38,790 nucleotides of DNA from Bacillus australimaris (GCF_001307105.1 NZ_LGYN01000006.1:1-38790); one strand, 5' to 3'. Numbered from the stretch's first letter, positions 18,832 through 29,089 are shown. Numbers and translations: made by a program. Notes: generated by a model from the letters alone, not told the origin.

Positions 18832-20235
18832 TTAGGTTGGTATTTGAATGTCAATGGTTGTTCCTTTACCTAGACTGCTGTGAATCGTGATATCCCCGCC
18901 GTGCTTGACGATAATATCCTTTGCGATGGCCATCCCAAGACCAGAACCTGCATGTGAAACTTCTGTATTCGTCCCTCTATAATAGCGGTCAAACACTTTT
19001 TCTAGCTCTTCCTGTTCTATTCCTTTTCCATTGTCTGTAATTGTGATATGGGTTTTTTCTTTTTGTTCAAGCTGTACAATGATTGAGACATCAGGGCCAT
19101 TGTGAACGAGGGCGTTAAATATAAGATTGGTGACCGCTCTTCGAATAAGAATCTTATCAATATTCAGCATGAGCTTGTCTACATTCGTTTGAAACTCAAT
19201 CGTTTGATCGGCATATCTTGAATCGTTTAAAATATCAATTAACGTTTCCCGCAGCAATGACACAATGTTGACTAGCTCTTTATTCAGCATGACGCTGTTA
19301 TTTTTCAGCCTTGTTGTTAAATTAAGATCCTCCATGACATCTTTGATATACAATGATTTATTTTCAATGATGCCCGCGTAATGCCTGATTTCTTGCTTTG
19401 AAAGAGGATGGTTTGAATCTTTGATAATTTCAGCATAGCCTTGAATAGAAGCTAGTGGCGTTTTAATATCATGAGAAATATGACTGATCCATTCTTCCCG
19501 CATTTGCTCTAATTTGTCTTTTTCTTTTTTGCTTGAAGCGAGCTGCTTTGATAAGTGATTGACATTAGAGAAGACATCTTTATAGATCCCCTTAGCTGGC
19601 AGATTTGTTGTGTAATCTCCGTTTGCCAGTCGCTGAATCCCATGAATGGCACGGCCGAGCGGTTTTGTGAGCTGCCGGCTGAATAGGTAACCAATGAGTA
19701 ACGCAATGATGGCATCTACTGATAATAAAATCATCGTCCCGACATTGAATCTTGTCACTAAGTCCCTCGTGTTAAAGGAGAATAGATATTTTCCGATGGA
19801 AGGGTCCTTAAATCCGATAAAGTAGCTGTATTCTCTGCCCTTCCCTTTTTTTTCGCCGGCATAAATGGTCGATAATAATTGCTTATCTTTATATTTATGT
19901 AAATTTACGATTTCTATCGGTGTATATTTGTTCTTTAATCCTTTCGGTGCCTGCGCATGATACACGTCTTTTCCATTTTCGTCTAAAATTTGAATCCATG
20001 CATTCTGTTGTTTTAAAGCTCTCTTTCCTTCTTTTTTTACGGTAATTCCTTGATCAGAAAAAGTGACGTATTGTTCAAATGATCTTGTGAACGTTTCGGG
20101 CGTATTTTCTCCGCTATGCTGGCTGCTTGCTTGCAGTACAAGCCATATCATGAATCCGAATAAGTTGATAAAGACCGTGATAATAGTCACGATAATGACA
20201 GAGACCATATATCTGCCTGTTAATCGCCATTTCAT
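18832..20235 (-). CDS. Two-component sensor histidine kinase
   Basis: 467 residues. Two membrane helices (about 10-35 and 165-186) enclose a 130-residue extracytoplasmic sensor. HAMP linker about 187-240; phosphoacceptor His255 in SHISHDIKTPLASI; ATPase domain with N box NLIFNALVHN, G1 DNGKGI, F box VFDRYYRG and G2 GSGLGMAIAKD. A class I kinase that should phosphorylate the adjacent OmpR-type regulator. The ATG lies two bases after the regulator's stop codon. The stimulus is unknown; placement between the bgl and xyn genes does not itself imply sugar sensing, and strong terminators isolate the pair. Confidence 0.9.
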   Translation of the reverse strand: MKWRLTGRYMVSVIIVTIITVFINLFGFMIWLVLQASSQHSGENTPETFTRSFEQYVTFSDQGITVKKEGKRALKQQNAWIQILDENGKDVYHAQAPKGLKNKYTPIEIVNLHKYKDKQLLSTIYAGEKKGKGREYSYFIGFKDPSIGKYLFSFNTRDLVTRFNVGTMILLSVDAIIALLIGYLFSRQLTKPLGRAIHGIQRLANGDYTTNLPAKGIYKDVFSNVNHLSKQLASSKKEKDKLEQMREEWISHISHDIKTPLASIQGYAEIIKDSNHPLSKQEIRHYAGIIENKSLYIKDVMEDLNLTTRLKNNSVMLNKELVNIVSLLRETLIDILNDSRYADQTIEFQTNVDKLMLNIDKILIRRAVTNLIFNALVHNGPDVSIIVQLEQKEKTHITITDNGKGIEQEELEKVFDRYYRGTNTEVSHAGSGLGMAIAKDIIVKHGGDITIHSSLGKGTTIDIQIPT

Positions 20236-20237
20236 CC

Positions 20238-20945
20238 TTACGCATCCTTTACAACAAATTTATAGCCAAGCCCTTTGACTGTGACGAGAAATTCTGGTGT
20301 TGACGGAGAAGTTTCTATTTTTTCCCGAAGTCTTCGTATATGAACCATCACCGTATTGTCGGAACCGAAGAAGTCTTCTCCCCAAACGGTTTGATAAAGC
20401 GTTTCTTTGCTAATGACACGGTTCGGGTGCTGCAAGAAATAGGTCATTAGCATAAGTTCTTTCGGCGTGAGCTCGATAACTGCTCCATTTTTAGTGAGTT
20501 CTGCTTGCTGCTCGTCTAATTCAAACGGCCCTTTTTTTATCACGGGACTACCTTGAGATGGCTGCAGGTATGAGACTCGTCTTAGCTGCGCTTTCACCCG
20601 GTAGGCGACTTCCTTTGGGCTGAACGGTTTTGTAATGTAGTCATCACCGCCGATGGCAAGTCCTACAATTTTATCTGATTCCTCTCCCTTTGCTGATAAA
20701 AAGATAATCGGAACATGAGAGATCTCTCTAATTTGTTTACAAATATCATAGCCTTCACCGTCAGGCAGCATAATATCAAGTATGACGAGATCGGGTTGTT
20801 CTTGATGAAATTGCGTGAGCCCATCATGAGCAGTTGAAGCTGTGATAACGCGATCAATGCCTTCCCTTGTTAAAACAGTATTGATTAATTCCAAAATTTC
20901 TTTTTCGTCATCAATAATTAATACTTTGCTTTGAAGCTTTGGCAT
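20238..20945 (-). CDS. OmpR/PhoB-type response regulator
   Basis: 235 residues. The receiver domain (1-120) has the acid pocket D12-D13, phosphoacceptor Asp57 in LVILDIMLPDGEG, and the conserved Lys107 in YITKPFSP. The C-terminal winged-helix DNA-binding domain (about 138-232) shows ELTPKELMLMTYFLQHPNRV, NTVMVHIRRLREK and the end LVTVKGLGYKFV. First gene of the pair with the kinase, transcribed from a promoter upstream of 20960. Targets are unknown; a plausible one is its own promoter. Confidence 0.91.
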   Translation of the reverse strand: MPKLQSKVLIIDDEKEILELINTVLTREGIDRVITASTAHDGLTQFHQEQPDLVILDIMLPDGEGYDICKQIREISHVPIIFLSAKGEESDKIVGLAIGGDDYITKPFSPKEVAYRVKAQLRRVSYLQPSQGSPVIKKGPFELDEQQAELTKNGAVIELTPKELMLMTYFLQHPNRVISKETLYQTVWGEDFFGSDNTVMVHIRRLREKIETSPSTPEFLVTVKGLGYKFVVKDA

Positions 20946-21028
20946 ACATTGATCACTCTCCTGAAGTCATTGCCATTATTATACCCAATGTGTGTACATA
21001 GTGAAAAAAAACAACTTCCTATCTGCAT

Positions 21029-21070
21029 AAAAAAAGCCAATTTTCTCATGTAAAAAGAAAATTGGCTTTT
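21029..21070 (-). terminator. xynC terminator
   Basis: AAAAGCCAATTTTCT and AGAAAATTGGCTTTT are long perfect arms around a nine-base loop. Minus-strand T7 follows. It separates the xylan operon from the two-component genes. Confidence 0.88.
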
Positions 21071-21086
21071 GATGATTTGAGTCATT

Positions 21087-22373
21087 TTAGCGTTTAACTA
21101 CAAATGTTGTCACACTTTGAGCCGGGAGATGAGCCCAAAATTGATTACCTGATATGTTTAAATCTGTTCCAGGCTGAAGGTTGCTGTTGCTGCTCGTGAT
21201 CCATCTTGACGCTTGCGAAGCAGTTCCATTTTGCATCACAAAGTGTTGATTGACCCCTGCATTGTTTTTATTAATTGCGACAATGACGACCTGATTGTTT
21301 CCTTTATAGGCTGATACGAAAACATTCGGTTCAGGAGTTTTCGTTGCATCAATTCTGACGTATCCTGGTCGCACAAATTTCGAGAAATGTGCCATGTTAT
21401 AACCGCGCTTGCTGATCAGGCCATCTTCCTTCATAGGGCCGTAGGATCTGCGGATGTACCACCAAACATATGCCTGAAAGTCCCCTTCCACCATCGAATG
21501 GTGAATATGCTCTGAAACCCCTAACGCCTCAGGCCAGCGGTCAGCTGAATTGTTATCGCTATTCGGGTAGTACACCTCTGTCATCCACAGCTCTTTCCCC
21601 CCTCCTTTTTGTTTGAAAAGAGGATACGGAAACTGACTGATTTGGGTTCCATACAAATGGGCTCCGAGAATGTCCATATTTCCAAGCGCCTGAGGATCGT
21701 TTAGGATGGGATCTGATATATTTTTAAGGTATTGAAAGGATTCTGGCGCAATCACGCGCGCATTAATGGAGCCGGCATTTTCTCTCATGAAACGCAGGAT
21801 TTCCTGAGGCGTCCACCATGTCCATTCGTGTGCATAATCGGGCTCATTTTGTACAGAAATGGCATAGAGATTGACGCCATTATTCTTCATATACGTCACG
21901 AAATTGTTGAGATGCTGAGCATATGCGGCATATTGATTGGATCTCAGACGTTTTGCAGATGTGCCATTACGGTTGAAGGTCTCCACCATATGGCTTGGAG
22001 GATTCCAAGGTGAAGCGATCACCAAAGCACCATGCTCTATCGCTCTTTTGGCTGTAGCGACTTCTCTGTGCCAATTATTGCTGTTCTCATCTACATAAAT
22101 TCTTAGAATGGAAAATCCTAATTGATTCTGCCCATTTCCAAAGGCTGTTTCTCTTTGAGGTGCGGTCAGATCACCAATCCAAGCCGGGTGGTTCATTCCA
22201 CCAAAGCCGCGAATTACTTGTCTTTCCGCATTGACATTAATATTGGCATCTGCTGCTGAAACCTCAGTTACGCCAGGTCCAATGAACATAACAGACAGCA
22301 TCATGAAGCAGATCAATAACGTACAAATTGGTTTTTTGATCATTGACATCAAATTTTTCCACTCTCCCATCAT
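21087..22373 (-). CDS. xynC: Glucuronoxylanase, glycoside hydrolase family 30 subfamily 8
   Basis: 428 residues including a signal peptide that ends near AxA at about 38-41. Acid/base Glu177 in QNEPDYAHEW and nucleophile Glu266 in WMTEVYYP are both present. IRRSYGPMKEDG supplies the arginine/tyrosine pocket that grips the 4-O-methylglucuronic acid branch. The long NHPAW and FGNGQNQLGFSILRI stretches are near-identical to B. subtilis XynC (422 aa). It cleaves xylan endo-wise one linkage from each methylglucuronate branch, outside the cell. The first ATG follows AAGGAAG; a start at the Met of MSMIKK is also possible. It comes 14 bases after xynD in one operon. Confidence 0.94.
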   Translation of the reverse strand: MMGEWKNLMSMIKKPICTLLICFMMLSVMFIGPGVTEVSAADANINVNAERQVIRGFGGMNHPAWIGDLTAPQRETAFGNGQNQLGFSILRIYVDENSNNWHREVATAKRAIEHGALVIASPWNPPSHMVETFNRNGTSAKRLRSNQYAAYAQHLNNFVTYMKNNGVNLYAISVQNEPDYAHEWTWWTPQEILRFMRENAGSINARVIAPESFQYLKNISDPILNDPQALGNMDILGAHLYGTQISQFPYPLFKQKGGGKELWMTEVYYPNSDNNSADRWPEALGVSEHIHHSMVEGDFQAYVWWYIRRSYGPMKEDGLISKRGYNMAHFSKFVRPGYVRIDATKTPEPNVFVSAYKGNNQVVIVAINKNNAGVNQHFVMQNGTASQASRWITSSNSNLQPGTDLNISGNQFWAHLPAQSVTTFVVKR

Positions 22374-22387
22374 CTTGTCTTCCTTCG

Positions 22388-23929
22388 TTACCTTTGAGTA
22401 AACTGCCAGGAATCAAATTGAAATAGGTTTGCACCTGTTCCGGTAAAGACAAAAAATACGTTGTGCACGCCTGCTGCTCCGTTTACTGCCGTTTCTACTT
22501 CTCGCCAGTTGTTCGTTCCGCCTGTGGAAGGAACATTTAGTGTTCCGACGAGTGTGCCGTCTGGACTGCCAAGGCGTACTTCTATTTTTCCGCCTACATT
22601 TGATGCTACATTGGCTTTAAATGTTCTTGCGCCGTTTGATCCGAAATCGACGTTGCTGGCTGCCACCCAATCTCCGTTTTGAATGTTTGTGACATGCTGG
22701 TTATTGACCGGTCCGCCTGGGGCTGAGGAGGCCTCTGTTAAAATGCGCCCATTCCAAGCAAATGTTTCAGCTTCTACCCGCTGATACGGATTCAGATTGG
22801 ATAGCTGTTTTACACCTTCATAATTGGCTGCTACCTCTCGAAGGGAACCGTCAGCATTATGCACAAGCTTATTAATGTGGGGAGATCTGTAGCCTTTCCC
22901 TGCTCCGTATAAGGCAGAGCTGACTGTTTGCGTATGATACACGACATACCACTCGTTTTTAAAATTGAACACAGCATGATGGTTGTTACCGCCGCCACCA
23001 AAAAATGCACCCGGATTTTTCAGGAAGTGTCCTTTATACGTAAAGGGACCCATCGGACTTGAGCTCGTCATATAGCCAATTTCACCAGGTGGTTTATCTG
23101 CTGGGTGGGAGCCGCCAAAATTGATGCAATAGGAATAGTAATAGGTTCCGTTGTACTTATGCATCCCCGAGTCTTCAAACATAAAAGGAGCATCAATGGT
23201 CGATGCACTGCTGGCAACACTTGTCATATCAGGTCCTAATTTCAGGACTCTTGCTGTTTTTGGATTGGCCCATTGTCCCTGGGTTGGGTTAGAACCGCCC
23301 GGAACACCTCCGCCGGCATATAGATAACCGGTCCCGTCATCATCCACAAAGACGGCTGGATCAAAAAGCCATACAACACCGGACATTCCTGGTGTATTTG
23401 GCGTGACGAGCGCTTTTCCGATAGGATCTGTCCATGGACCGATCGGACTGTCTGCTGTCAGCACACCAATCCCTCCGCCGCTGTTAGCGAAATATAGGAA
23501 AAATTTATCCTTCCCATTGATCTTTTTCACCGCTGCTGATGGAGCCCAGGAGGCACCTGCCCATTTGGCAATTCCTTTGCCGCCATTTGCCCCATTTGCG
23601 CCGGCTACTGGAATCGCCCCGTGATCTGTCCAGTTCACCATATCCGCTGAGGAGATGACAAAGACCCTATTCAAGTTGGCAAAGGAATTATCCTTAATTG
23701 TTCCGTTGCTGTGATATTCATAGTCATCACTCGACATATAAATGTACACTCTACCGTTATAGGTGAGCGCAAACGGATCAGCGCCCAAGTGATGGTCTAT
23801 GAGCGGGTTTGCATTTCCTACTCGTTTTGCAATTGTTGTGCTTGCTGCACTCGCATCATATACCGGTAAAAAGCTTAGTACCAAAGCAAGAATCAAAAAA
23901 CCTACACCGCATTTCATCCTCGTCTTCAT
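22388..23929 (-). CDS. xynD: Arabinoxylan arabinofuranohydrolase, GH43 with CBM6
   Basis: 513 residues from the ATG at 23929, after AGGAGG. Signal peptide with cleavage near ASA at 26-28. GH43 five-blade propeller: base Asp51 in HHLGADPFA, pKa modulator Asp190 in WLFDPAVF and acid Glu252 in FMFEDSGMHKY. A CBM6 beta-sandwich fills about 385-513 (RVEAETFAW, GDWVAASNVDFG, QFDSWQF). Matches the AXH-m2,3 enzyme of B. subtilis, which removes single O-2 or O-3 arabinose from xylose residues, clearing the chain for XynC and xylanases. Secreted. First gene of xynD-xynC; its promoter was not identified with confidence in 23930-24090. Confidence 0.94.
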   Translation of the reverse strand: MKTRMKCGVGFLILALVLSFLPVYDASAASTTIAKRVGNANPLIDHHLGADPFALTYNGRVYIYMSSDDYEYHSNGTIKDNSFANLNRVFVISSADMVNWTDHGAIPVAGANGANGGKGIAKWAGASWAPSAAVKKINGKDKFFLYFANSGGGIGVLTADSPIGPWTDPIGKALVTPNTPGMSGVVWLFDPAVFVDDDGTGYLYAGGGVPGGSNPTQGQWANPKTARVLKLGPDMTSVASSASTIDAPFMFEDSGMHKYNGTYYYSYCINFGGSHPADKPPGEIGYMTSSSPMGPFTYKGHFLKNPGAFFGGGGNNHHAVFNFKNEWYVVYHTQTVSSALYGAGKGYRSPHINKLVHNADGSLREVAANYEGVKQLSNLNPYQRVEAETFAWNGRILTEASSAPGGPVNNQHVTNIQNGDWVAASNVDFGSNGARTFKANVASNVGGKIEVRLGSPDGTLVGTLNVPSTGGTNNWREVETAVNGAAGVHNVFFVFTGTGANLFQFDSWQFTQR

Positions 23930-24090
23930 CGTTTCATTTCCTCCTGTTTTCATCTTCCTGCATATTAGGGTTTAGACCCAATTTCAAAATATGTGGATAG
24001 GTGCTGATGAAGAATGAATATAAAGGATGATTTCTAGTGCAAATCCCTGCTGGAATCGAGATGAAAACCCTTACTTTTTAACTAGAAGAC

Positions 24091-24130
24091 AGCAAAAAAT
24101 GCAGTCCCCATGTTGGAACTGCATTTTTTT
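24091..24130 (-). terminator. mmsA terminator
   Basis: AAAAAATGCAGT pairs with ACTGCATTTTTT around CCCCATGTTGGA; minus-strand T-run follows. Ends mmsA transcription 23 bases beyond its stop and insulates xynD. Confidence 0.85.
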
Positions 24131-24152
24131 CTCATGATTCATGGCATGTAGC

Positions 24153-25613
24153 TTACATATACCGAGCGGTTACCATTTTCTTTCTTGTGTAAAATTCCAC
24201 TCCGTCTGTTCCATTGGCATGCAAGTCTCCGTAGAAAGAATCCTTCCAGCCGGAAAACGGAAAGAACGCCATTGGTGCGGGTACACCGATGTTTACACCG
24301 AGCATGCCCGCTTCAATGTTTTCACGAAATTCTCTGATGCTTGATGCACTGTCTGTATAAAGGCAGGCGCCGTTTGCAAATTTTGATTGATTGGACAGGT
24401 CAATCGCTTCCGCTAATGAAGAAACACGAACAATTGATAGGACTGGGGCGAAAATCTCGTCCTGCCAAATTTTCATTTGATTTGTGACATGATCAAAGAT
24501 CGTCGGCCCGACGAAATACCCTTCTCCATTTGTTTCGTGATCTTGACGACCATCACGAATGAGGCTTGCTCCTTCTTCAATCCCTGACTGAATATATTGA
24601 AGCGTTCGTTCTTTATGTTCCTTTCGAATGACTGGACCAAGAAAGACGTCTTTATTCATTCCGTTTCCAATCACGAGCTCGTTTGATTCAGCCACTAATT
24701 TTTGAATCAACTCATCAGCCACTTCTTCTTCCACTGCGACAACGGCTGCGGCCATGCAGCGCTCTCCCGCTGATCCAAAGGCAGCCCCAATAATTTGTTT
24801 TGTTGCCGCATCTAAATCCGCATCTTTGAGAACAATGGAGTGATTTTTTGCGCCTGCAAGTGCTTGGACACGTTTGCCATGTGCTGTTCCTTTTTTATAG
24901 ACATACTCTGCGACTGGCTGAGAGCCGACAAATGAAATGGCTTTGACCTTTTGATGTTCAAGCAGTCCATTGACGACATCGTGAGCCCCATTAACAATGT
25001 TGAGAACACCTTTTGGAAGACCAGCTTCTTCAAACAACTCAGCTAACCGTGCCGCAAGAATAGGCGTTCTCTCTGAAGGTTTTAAGACAAACGTATTTCC
25101 GCAGGCAATGGCAAGCGGGAACATCCAGCATGGAACCATCATCGGAAAGTTAAATGGCGTAATACCGCCGATGACGCCAATAGGATAACGGTACATGCCC
25201 GATTCAAGTCCGGTTGCAATATCAGGAAGCTGTTTTCCCATCATTAAGGTCGGTGCGCCTGCAGCAAATTCCACACATTCAATCCCGCGCTGCACTTCTC
25301 CTTTTGCTTCAGCTATACTTTTTCCGTTTTCTAGTGTTACGAGTTCGGCCAACTCATCCCAGTTCTCAACGAGTAACTGCTGGTATTTAAATAAAATGCG
25401 TGCACGCCGGGGCACAGCTGTTTTAGACCAAGTGGTAAACGCTTCTTGTGCTGCCTGTACCGCACGTTCGACATCCGTTTTTGTTGAAAGCGGCACTTCT
25501 GCGATGATGTCGCCAGTAGCGGGGTTATACACTGCCTCCGTTTGACCTGTTTCTGCCTCAATCCATTGTCCGCCAATATAATTTTTCAACGTCTTTACAT
25601 CTGTTTTGGTCAT
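24153..25613 (-). CDS. mmsA: Methylmalonate-semialdehyde dehydrogenase (CoA-acylating)
   Basis: 486 residues from the ATG at 25613, preceded by GGAGAGAGGAA. An aldehyde dehydrogenase with catalytic Cys286 in SAGERCMAA and general layout of the MmsA/IolA group: [37 protein letters not shown] and the end [12 protein letters not shown]. The absence of the usual general-base glutamate (replaced by AGAKNH) is a hallmark of CoA-acylating members. It makes acetyl-CoA or propionyl-CoA from malonate- or methylmalonate-semialdehyde, in inositol or valine degradation. Known in B. subtilis as iolA in the iol operon; here it stands alone between strong terminators. A large dyad lies upstream (25804-25836). 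Confidence 0.9.
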   Translation of the reverse strand: MTKTDVKTLKNYIGGQWIEAETGQTEAVYNPATGDIIAEVPLSTKTDVERAVQAAQEAFTTWSKTAVPRRARILFKYQQLLVENWDELAELVTLENGKSIAEAKGEVQRGIECVEFAAGAPTLMMGKQLPDIATGLESGMYRYPIGVIGGITPFNFPMMVPCWMFPLAIACGNTFVLKPSERTPILAARLAELFEEAGLPKGVLNIVNGAHDVVNGLLEHQKVKAISFVGSQPVAEYVYKKGTAHGKRVQALAGAKNHSIVLKDADLDAATKQIIGAAFGSAGERCMAAAVVAVEEEVADELIQKLVAESNELVIGNGMNKDVFLGPVIRKEHKERTLQYIQSGIEEGASLIRDGRQDHETNGEGYFVGPTIFDHVTNQMKIWQDEIFAPVLSIVRVSSLAEAIDLSNQSKFANGACLYTDSASSIREFRENIEAGMLGVNIGVPAPMAFFPFSGWKDSFYGDLHANGTDGVEFYTRKKMVTARYM

Positions 25614-25803
25614 GTTCCCTCTCTCCTCTTTGTTTAAGAATGTCATGCTTTTAAGATGTGTAGGTATCGTCATTGTCTCATCTAATGGGCAATCATCTGT
25701 ATACACTCTTTGTTAAATCAAATGGCCAATTTGGTTTACGTTGGGATAAACATCATTAGATGAATGGCTGTCAGCCTTTGTTTACCACGAATTAGGTTCG
25801 TTT

Positions 25804-25836
25804 ATTTGTGACATATGGCAACAAGATGTCACAAAT
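25804..25836. promoter_or_regulatory. Perfect 11-nt inverted repeat upstream of mmsA
   Basis: ATTTGTGACAT (25804-25814) and ATGTCACAAAT (25826-25836) are perfect inverted copies, 11 bases apart, so the half-sites are 22 bases apart, two helical turns. Also CACGAATTAGGTTCGT at 25786-25801 forms a weaker dyad. Lack of T-runs argues against a terminator. Probably an operator controlling mmsA, 190 bases before its start; the cognate protein is unknown. Confidence 0.6.
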
Positions 25837-25921
25837 TTATGATATACTTTTGGTTAACTTTTGAGTAACTTTAGAAAATTATAATATTAAAAATGCTTTC
25901 AGTCAATTCTCTTTTTGCTGC

Positions 25922-25953
25922 ATAAGAAAAAACCTGATGCACGGTGCATCAGG
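25922..25953 (-). terminator. mel operon terminator
   Basis: CCTGATGCAC and GTGCATCAGG are perfect 10-base arms around a single C; the minus strand continues with six T. Eleven bases beyond the melA stop codon. Confidence 0.88.
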
Positions 25954-25963
25954 TAGAACTTGG

Positions 25964-27295
25964 TTATTTGGTTGATGCGGCATATTGATTCGGTTCAATA
26001 TAATTTGGCAGCATCTCTCCATGTGCTTCAATGAGTTCATCACATAATTTGATGGTGTCATCAATTGATAGTTCAGCGCTTGTGTGTGGATCAAGTAAAG
26101 CCGCTTGATAAATGTGCTCTTTTTTTCTGCTGATGGCTGCTTCTATTGTCATCAGCTGTGAACTGATATTGCTTCTGTTGAGTCCAGCCAATTGTTCAGG
26201 GATCTCTCCGACATAGCATGGCATGATGCCGCTGCGATCTACCACACACGGTACTTCTACACAGGCTTTTTCAGGCAGGTTATGAATGAGTCCGCCTGTG
26301 TTCAGAACGTTTCCGCCAAATTTAAAGGGAACGTTCGTTTCGATCGCTTCAATGATACGTGAACCATATTCTTTAGACCGAGTATGTGTAATCTGTGTGT
26401 TCCCCACAAGGTCATGCTTCATTGTATTCCAGTTGTTGATTTGTTCCTCACAGCGCCTTGGGTATTCATCAAGCGGAATGTTAAACTGACCGATTAGTTC
26501 TGGATACCGTGATTTAATGAAATAAGGATGGTATTCGGCATTGTGCTCTGAGGATTCTGTGACATAGTAGCCGAACTTATCCATCAGCTCAAAACGAACC
26601 ATATCATGATGCCGCGATTGCTGTTTTTCCTTTGCTCTTCTTTTGATTTCTGGATACAAGTCTTTTCCGTCCCGTTTCACCTCTAATAACCATGCCATAT
26701 GATTAATGCCGGCAATTTTTTCTTCAATGCCTTCATGATCCATTTCAAGTGATTCAAATAGATCCTTTGTACACACCTGTACACTATGACAAAGACCTAC
26801 CGTTTGAACCCGAGTATAGCGCAGCATCGCACCTGTCAGCGTGGCCATTGGGTTCGTGTAATTTAACAATAAGGCATTTGGACAAACCTCTTCCATGTCC
26901 TTTGCAAAGTCAAGCATGACAGGAATCGTTCGAAGGGAGCGGAAGATGCCGCCGATGCCAACCGTATCTGCAATCGTTTGCCTTAACCCGTATTTTTTAG
27001 GAATGGCAAAATCAATGACGGTACTTGGCCGATAGCCTCCAACCTGGATGGCATTGATGACATATTTCGCATCCTGTAAAGCTTCTTTCCGGTTGTGATA
27101 GGACTGAATGGTCACGTTCGCACCGTAGTTCTCTTTTAAATGCTGGAGCATCGTTTCAGATTCTTTCAGCCGGTTGTGGTCGATATCATATAGCGCGAAT
27201 TCAAAGCCGGCAAGGGCGGGAACGAACAGACAATCTCCTAATATATTTTTAGCAAACACGGTACTCCCTGCACCGATAAATGTAATTTTAGACAT
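25964..27295 (-). CDS. melA: GH4 alpha-galactosidase
   Basis: 443 residues. GH4 features: NAD-binding ITFIGAGSTVFAKN (4-17), metal ligands Cys169-His170 in VGLCHSVQ and His199 in GINHMAWL, and the LLNYTNPMA stretch (143-151). GH4 enzymes cleave by NAD-dependent oxidation-elimination at C3 with Mn2+, rather than by acid-base displacement. GLCHSVQ rather than the phosphate-binding variants, plus context with a non-PTS uptake system, argues for an unphosphorylated alpha-galactoside such as melibiose. Cytosolic. Last gene of the cluster, 31 bases after melC. The protein reads close to B. subtilis MelA (432 aa). Confidence 0.92.
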   Translation of the reverse strand: MSKITFIGAGSTVFAKNILGDCLFVPALAGFEFALYDIDHNRLKESETMLQHLKENYGANVTIQSYHNRKEALQDAKYVINAIQVGGYRPSTVIDFAIPKKYGLRQTIADTVGIGGIFRSLRTIPVMLDFAKDMEEVCPNALLLNYTNPMATLTGAMLRYTRVQTVGLCHSVQVCTKDLFESLEMDHEGIEEKIAGINHMAWLLEVKRDGKDLYPEIKRRAKEKQQSRHHDMVRFELMDKFGYYVTESSEHNAEYHPYFIKSRYPELIGQFNIPLDEYPRRCEEQINNWNTMKHDLVGNTQITHTRSKEYGSRIIEAIETNVPFKFGGNVLNTGGLIHNLPEKACVEVPCVVDRSGIMPCYVGEIPEQLAGLNRSNISSQLMTIEAAISRKKEHIYQAALLDPHTSAELSIDDTIKLCDELIEAHGEMLPNYIEPNQYAASTK

Positions 27296-27326
27296 AGACG
27301 ATTCTCCTTTTTACATCCATATTGGG

Positions 27327-28157
27327 CTATCCTTTGACAGAGCCTTGTGAAAGCCCTGCGATAAAATATTTTTGCAAAAGTAAAAACATCGTGACCATTG
27401 GCAGCATCGCCATGAGTGCAGCCGCACCGACGAGCTGGAGCTGATGCTGATTTTGACCAAAAAAATGGGATAAGGCGACCGTAAGTGTGTGCATCTCTTT
27501 ATCTTGTAAAAAGAAAATGGCAAATTGATAGTCGTTCCAAATATACACGCAGGCGATGATTAAAACAGAAGCGGTAATCGGCTTTAGCAGCGGAAAAACG
27601 ACAGTGAAAAAAACTCTCAGCGTCCCAGCTCCATCAATACGGGCAGCTTCTTCAAGCTCCTTTGGAATGGTCGACCGGATAAAGCCTGCGTATAAGAAAA
27701 TCGTCAGCGGCAAAAAGGCTGCCACATTGTTTAAAATCGCCATTTGATAGGTGTTCATCATCCCAATTTGAACGACCATTTTATAGAGCGGAACAAGGGC
27801 TGTGAGTGGTGGAATGACCATAATGGCAATGAATAAAACATAGACTGCTTGATTGAGTTTTGTCACCCTTCTTGCGAGCGGATAGGCTGCAAGAGATCCC
27901 AAAATAATGAGTAATACAGCAGAGCTAAACGTAATGATGACTGTATTCAAAAAGGACTGGCCAAGCTGAGCCTCTGTCCAAGCAATTCGGAAATTTTCAA
28001 TATGCAGCACTTTCGGAAACAGCCATTTTGAACTAAAATCCCCCATTCCCTTTAATGATGTCGTTACCAAGATATAAAATGGTATGAGGTGAAGCAATGT
28101 AATCAAAAGGGCGAGCAAGGTGTACCATCTCTTCTTGCGTTTAAAGGCGTTATCCAT
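27327..28157 (-). CDS. melC: ABC sugar permease of the MalG type
   Basis: 276 residues with six membrane helices. The EAA loop, EEAARIDGAGTLRVFFTVVF, in the C-terminal half docks the shared ATPase. The N-terminus [15 protein letters not shown] is cytosolic. It pairs with MelD to make the channel for alpha-galactosides captured by MelE. The ATG overlaps the stop codon of melD by one base (TGATG), so translation is coupled; a GTG one codon earlier is possible. No ATP-binding subunit is encoded nearby, in line with B. subtilis, where MsmX serves several sugar importers. Confidence 0.9.
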   Translation of the reverse strand: MDNAFKRKKRWYTLLALLITLLHLIPFYILVTTSLKGMGDFSSKWLFPKVLHIENFRIAWTEAQLGQSFLNTVIITFSSAVLLIILGSLAAYPLARRVTKLNQAVYVLFIAIMVIPPLTALVPLYKMVVQIGMMNTYQMAILNNVAAFLPLTIFLYAGFIRSTIPKELEEAARIDGAGTLRVFFTVVFPLLKPITASVLIIACVYIWNDYQFAIFFLQDKEMHTLTVALSHFFGQNQHQLQLVGAAALMAMLPMVTMFLLLQKYFIAGLSQGSVKG

Positions 28158-29089
28158 CACACCTCGGTCTCCTTTCGTTTGAAATAAATCAGGGCGGCCA
28201 CACTAATAACAAGGATAATGACCGCCATGAAGACCCCTTGCGTTGCTGCATAGCCTGCATCCTGGCGTTTGAAATACAGATCATACATAAAGGTCGACAT
28301 CGATTGCGAAGAATCCCCAGGTCCACCTCCCGTGAGTGCCACAATGACATCAAAGAGTTTGAGCCCGCCAATGACATTCAGCACAACATTAATGGTGATT
28401 GACGGCATAAGCAGCGGCAGTGTGATTCGCCTGAATTGCTGAAGGCTTGATGCACCGTCTAATTGTGCCGCTTCATAATAATCCTTAGGAATACTTTGAA
28501 GTCCTGCTAAATAAATGATCATCGCAATTCCGACGAACTGATATGTGTTGACAAACACAATGATCCATGTGTTTAATTGCGGATTGCCAAGTGCATTCAT
28601 TTGATCAAATCCAAAAAGCGTCACCACATCGTTCAAGGCACCGCCTTGGTAAGCAAACACAAAATACCAAATATAGCCCATGGCAATCGGACTGATCATG
28701 ACAGGTAAATAGATGATGGTTCTTGTGATCGCACGCATCTTTAAGCTTTGATTTAATAAAAGAGCATATCCAAGTCCGATGATATTTTGAAAGATTGTGC
28801 TCCCGATTCCGTAAAGAAGCGTGTTTTTGACAACAAGCCATGTCGCTTGATCCTGAACCAGCCGTTTATATTGATCGAGGCCAACCCACTCATAAGTTTG
28901 TGAGAACCCGTTCCAATTTGTAAAAGAAAGCTGAATGCCGTTCAAAAAGGGATAAATGATAAAGGTACTGACCACGAGAACAGCTGGCATGTACATCCAC
29001 CAAAGCGAAGAATTCTGGCTTTTTTGTCTCTTCTGTTTTGGTAAAGCGGTGAATGCTGCTGGCTGTTTTGCTTTTGTGATGTCGCTCAT
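28157..29089 (-). CDS. melD: ABC sugar permease of the MalF type
   Basis: 310 residues, six membrane helices after a basic cytosolic tail. The EAA motif appears as [20 protein letters not shown], and the end of the protein has the usual [19 protein letters not shown] loop. Partner of MelC. I start at the ATG at 29089, nine bases after AGGAG, in place of the GTG at 29098. Located between melE and melC in the operon, with 30 bases to melE. The family transports oligosaccharides such as melibiose or raffinose; specificity comes from MelE and is inferred from synteny. Confidence 0.9.
   Translation of the reverse strand: MSDITKAKQPAAFTALPKQKRQKSQNSSLWWMYMPAVLVVSTFIIYPFLNGIQLSFTNWNGFSQTYEWVGLDQYKRLVQDQATWLVVKNTLLYGIGSTIFQNIIGLGYALLLNQSLKMRAITRTIIYLPVMISPIAMGYIWYFVFAYQGGALNDVVTLFGFDQMNALGNPQLNTWIIVFVNTYQFVGIAMIIYLAGLQSIPKDYYEAAQLDGASSLQQFRRITLPLLMPSITINVVLNVIGGLKLFDVIVALTGGGPGDSSQSMSTFMYDLYFKRQDAGYAATQGVFMAVIILVISVAALIYFKRKETEV

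Noticed and set aside
25885..25905. cre-like site (CTGAAAGCATT on the minus strand) between mel and mmsA
   Set aside because: The central CG essential for CcpA sites is replaced by CA.
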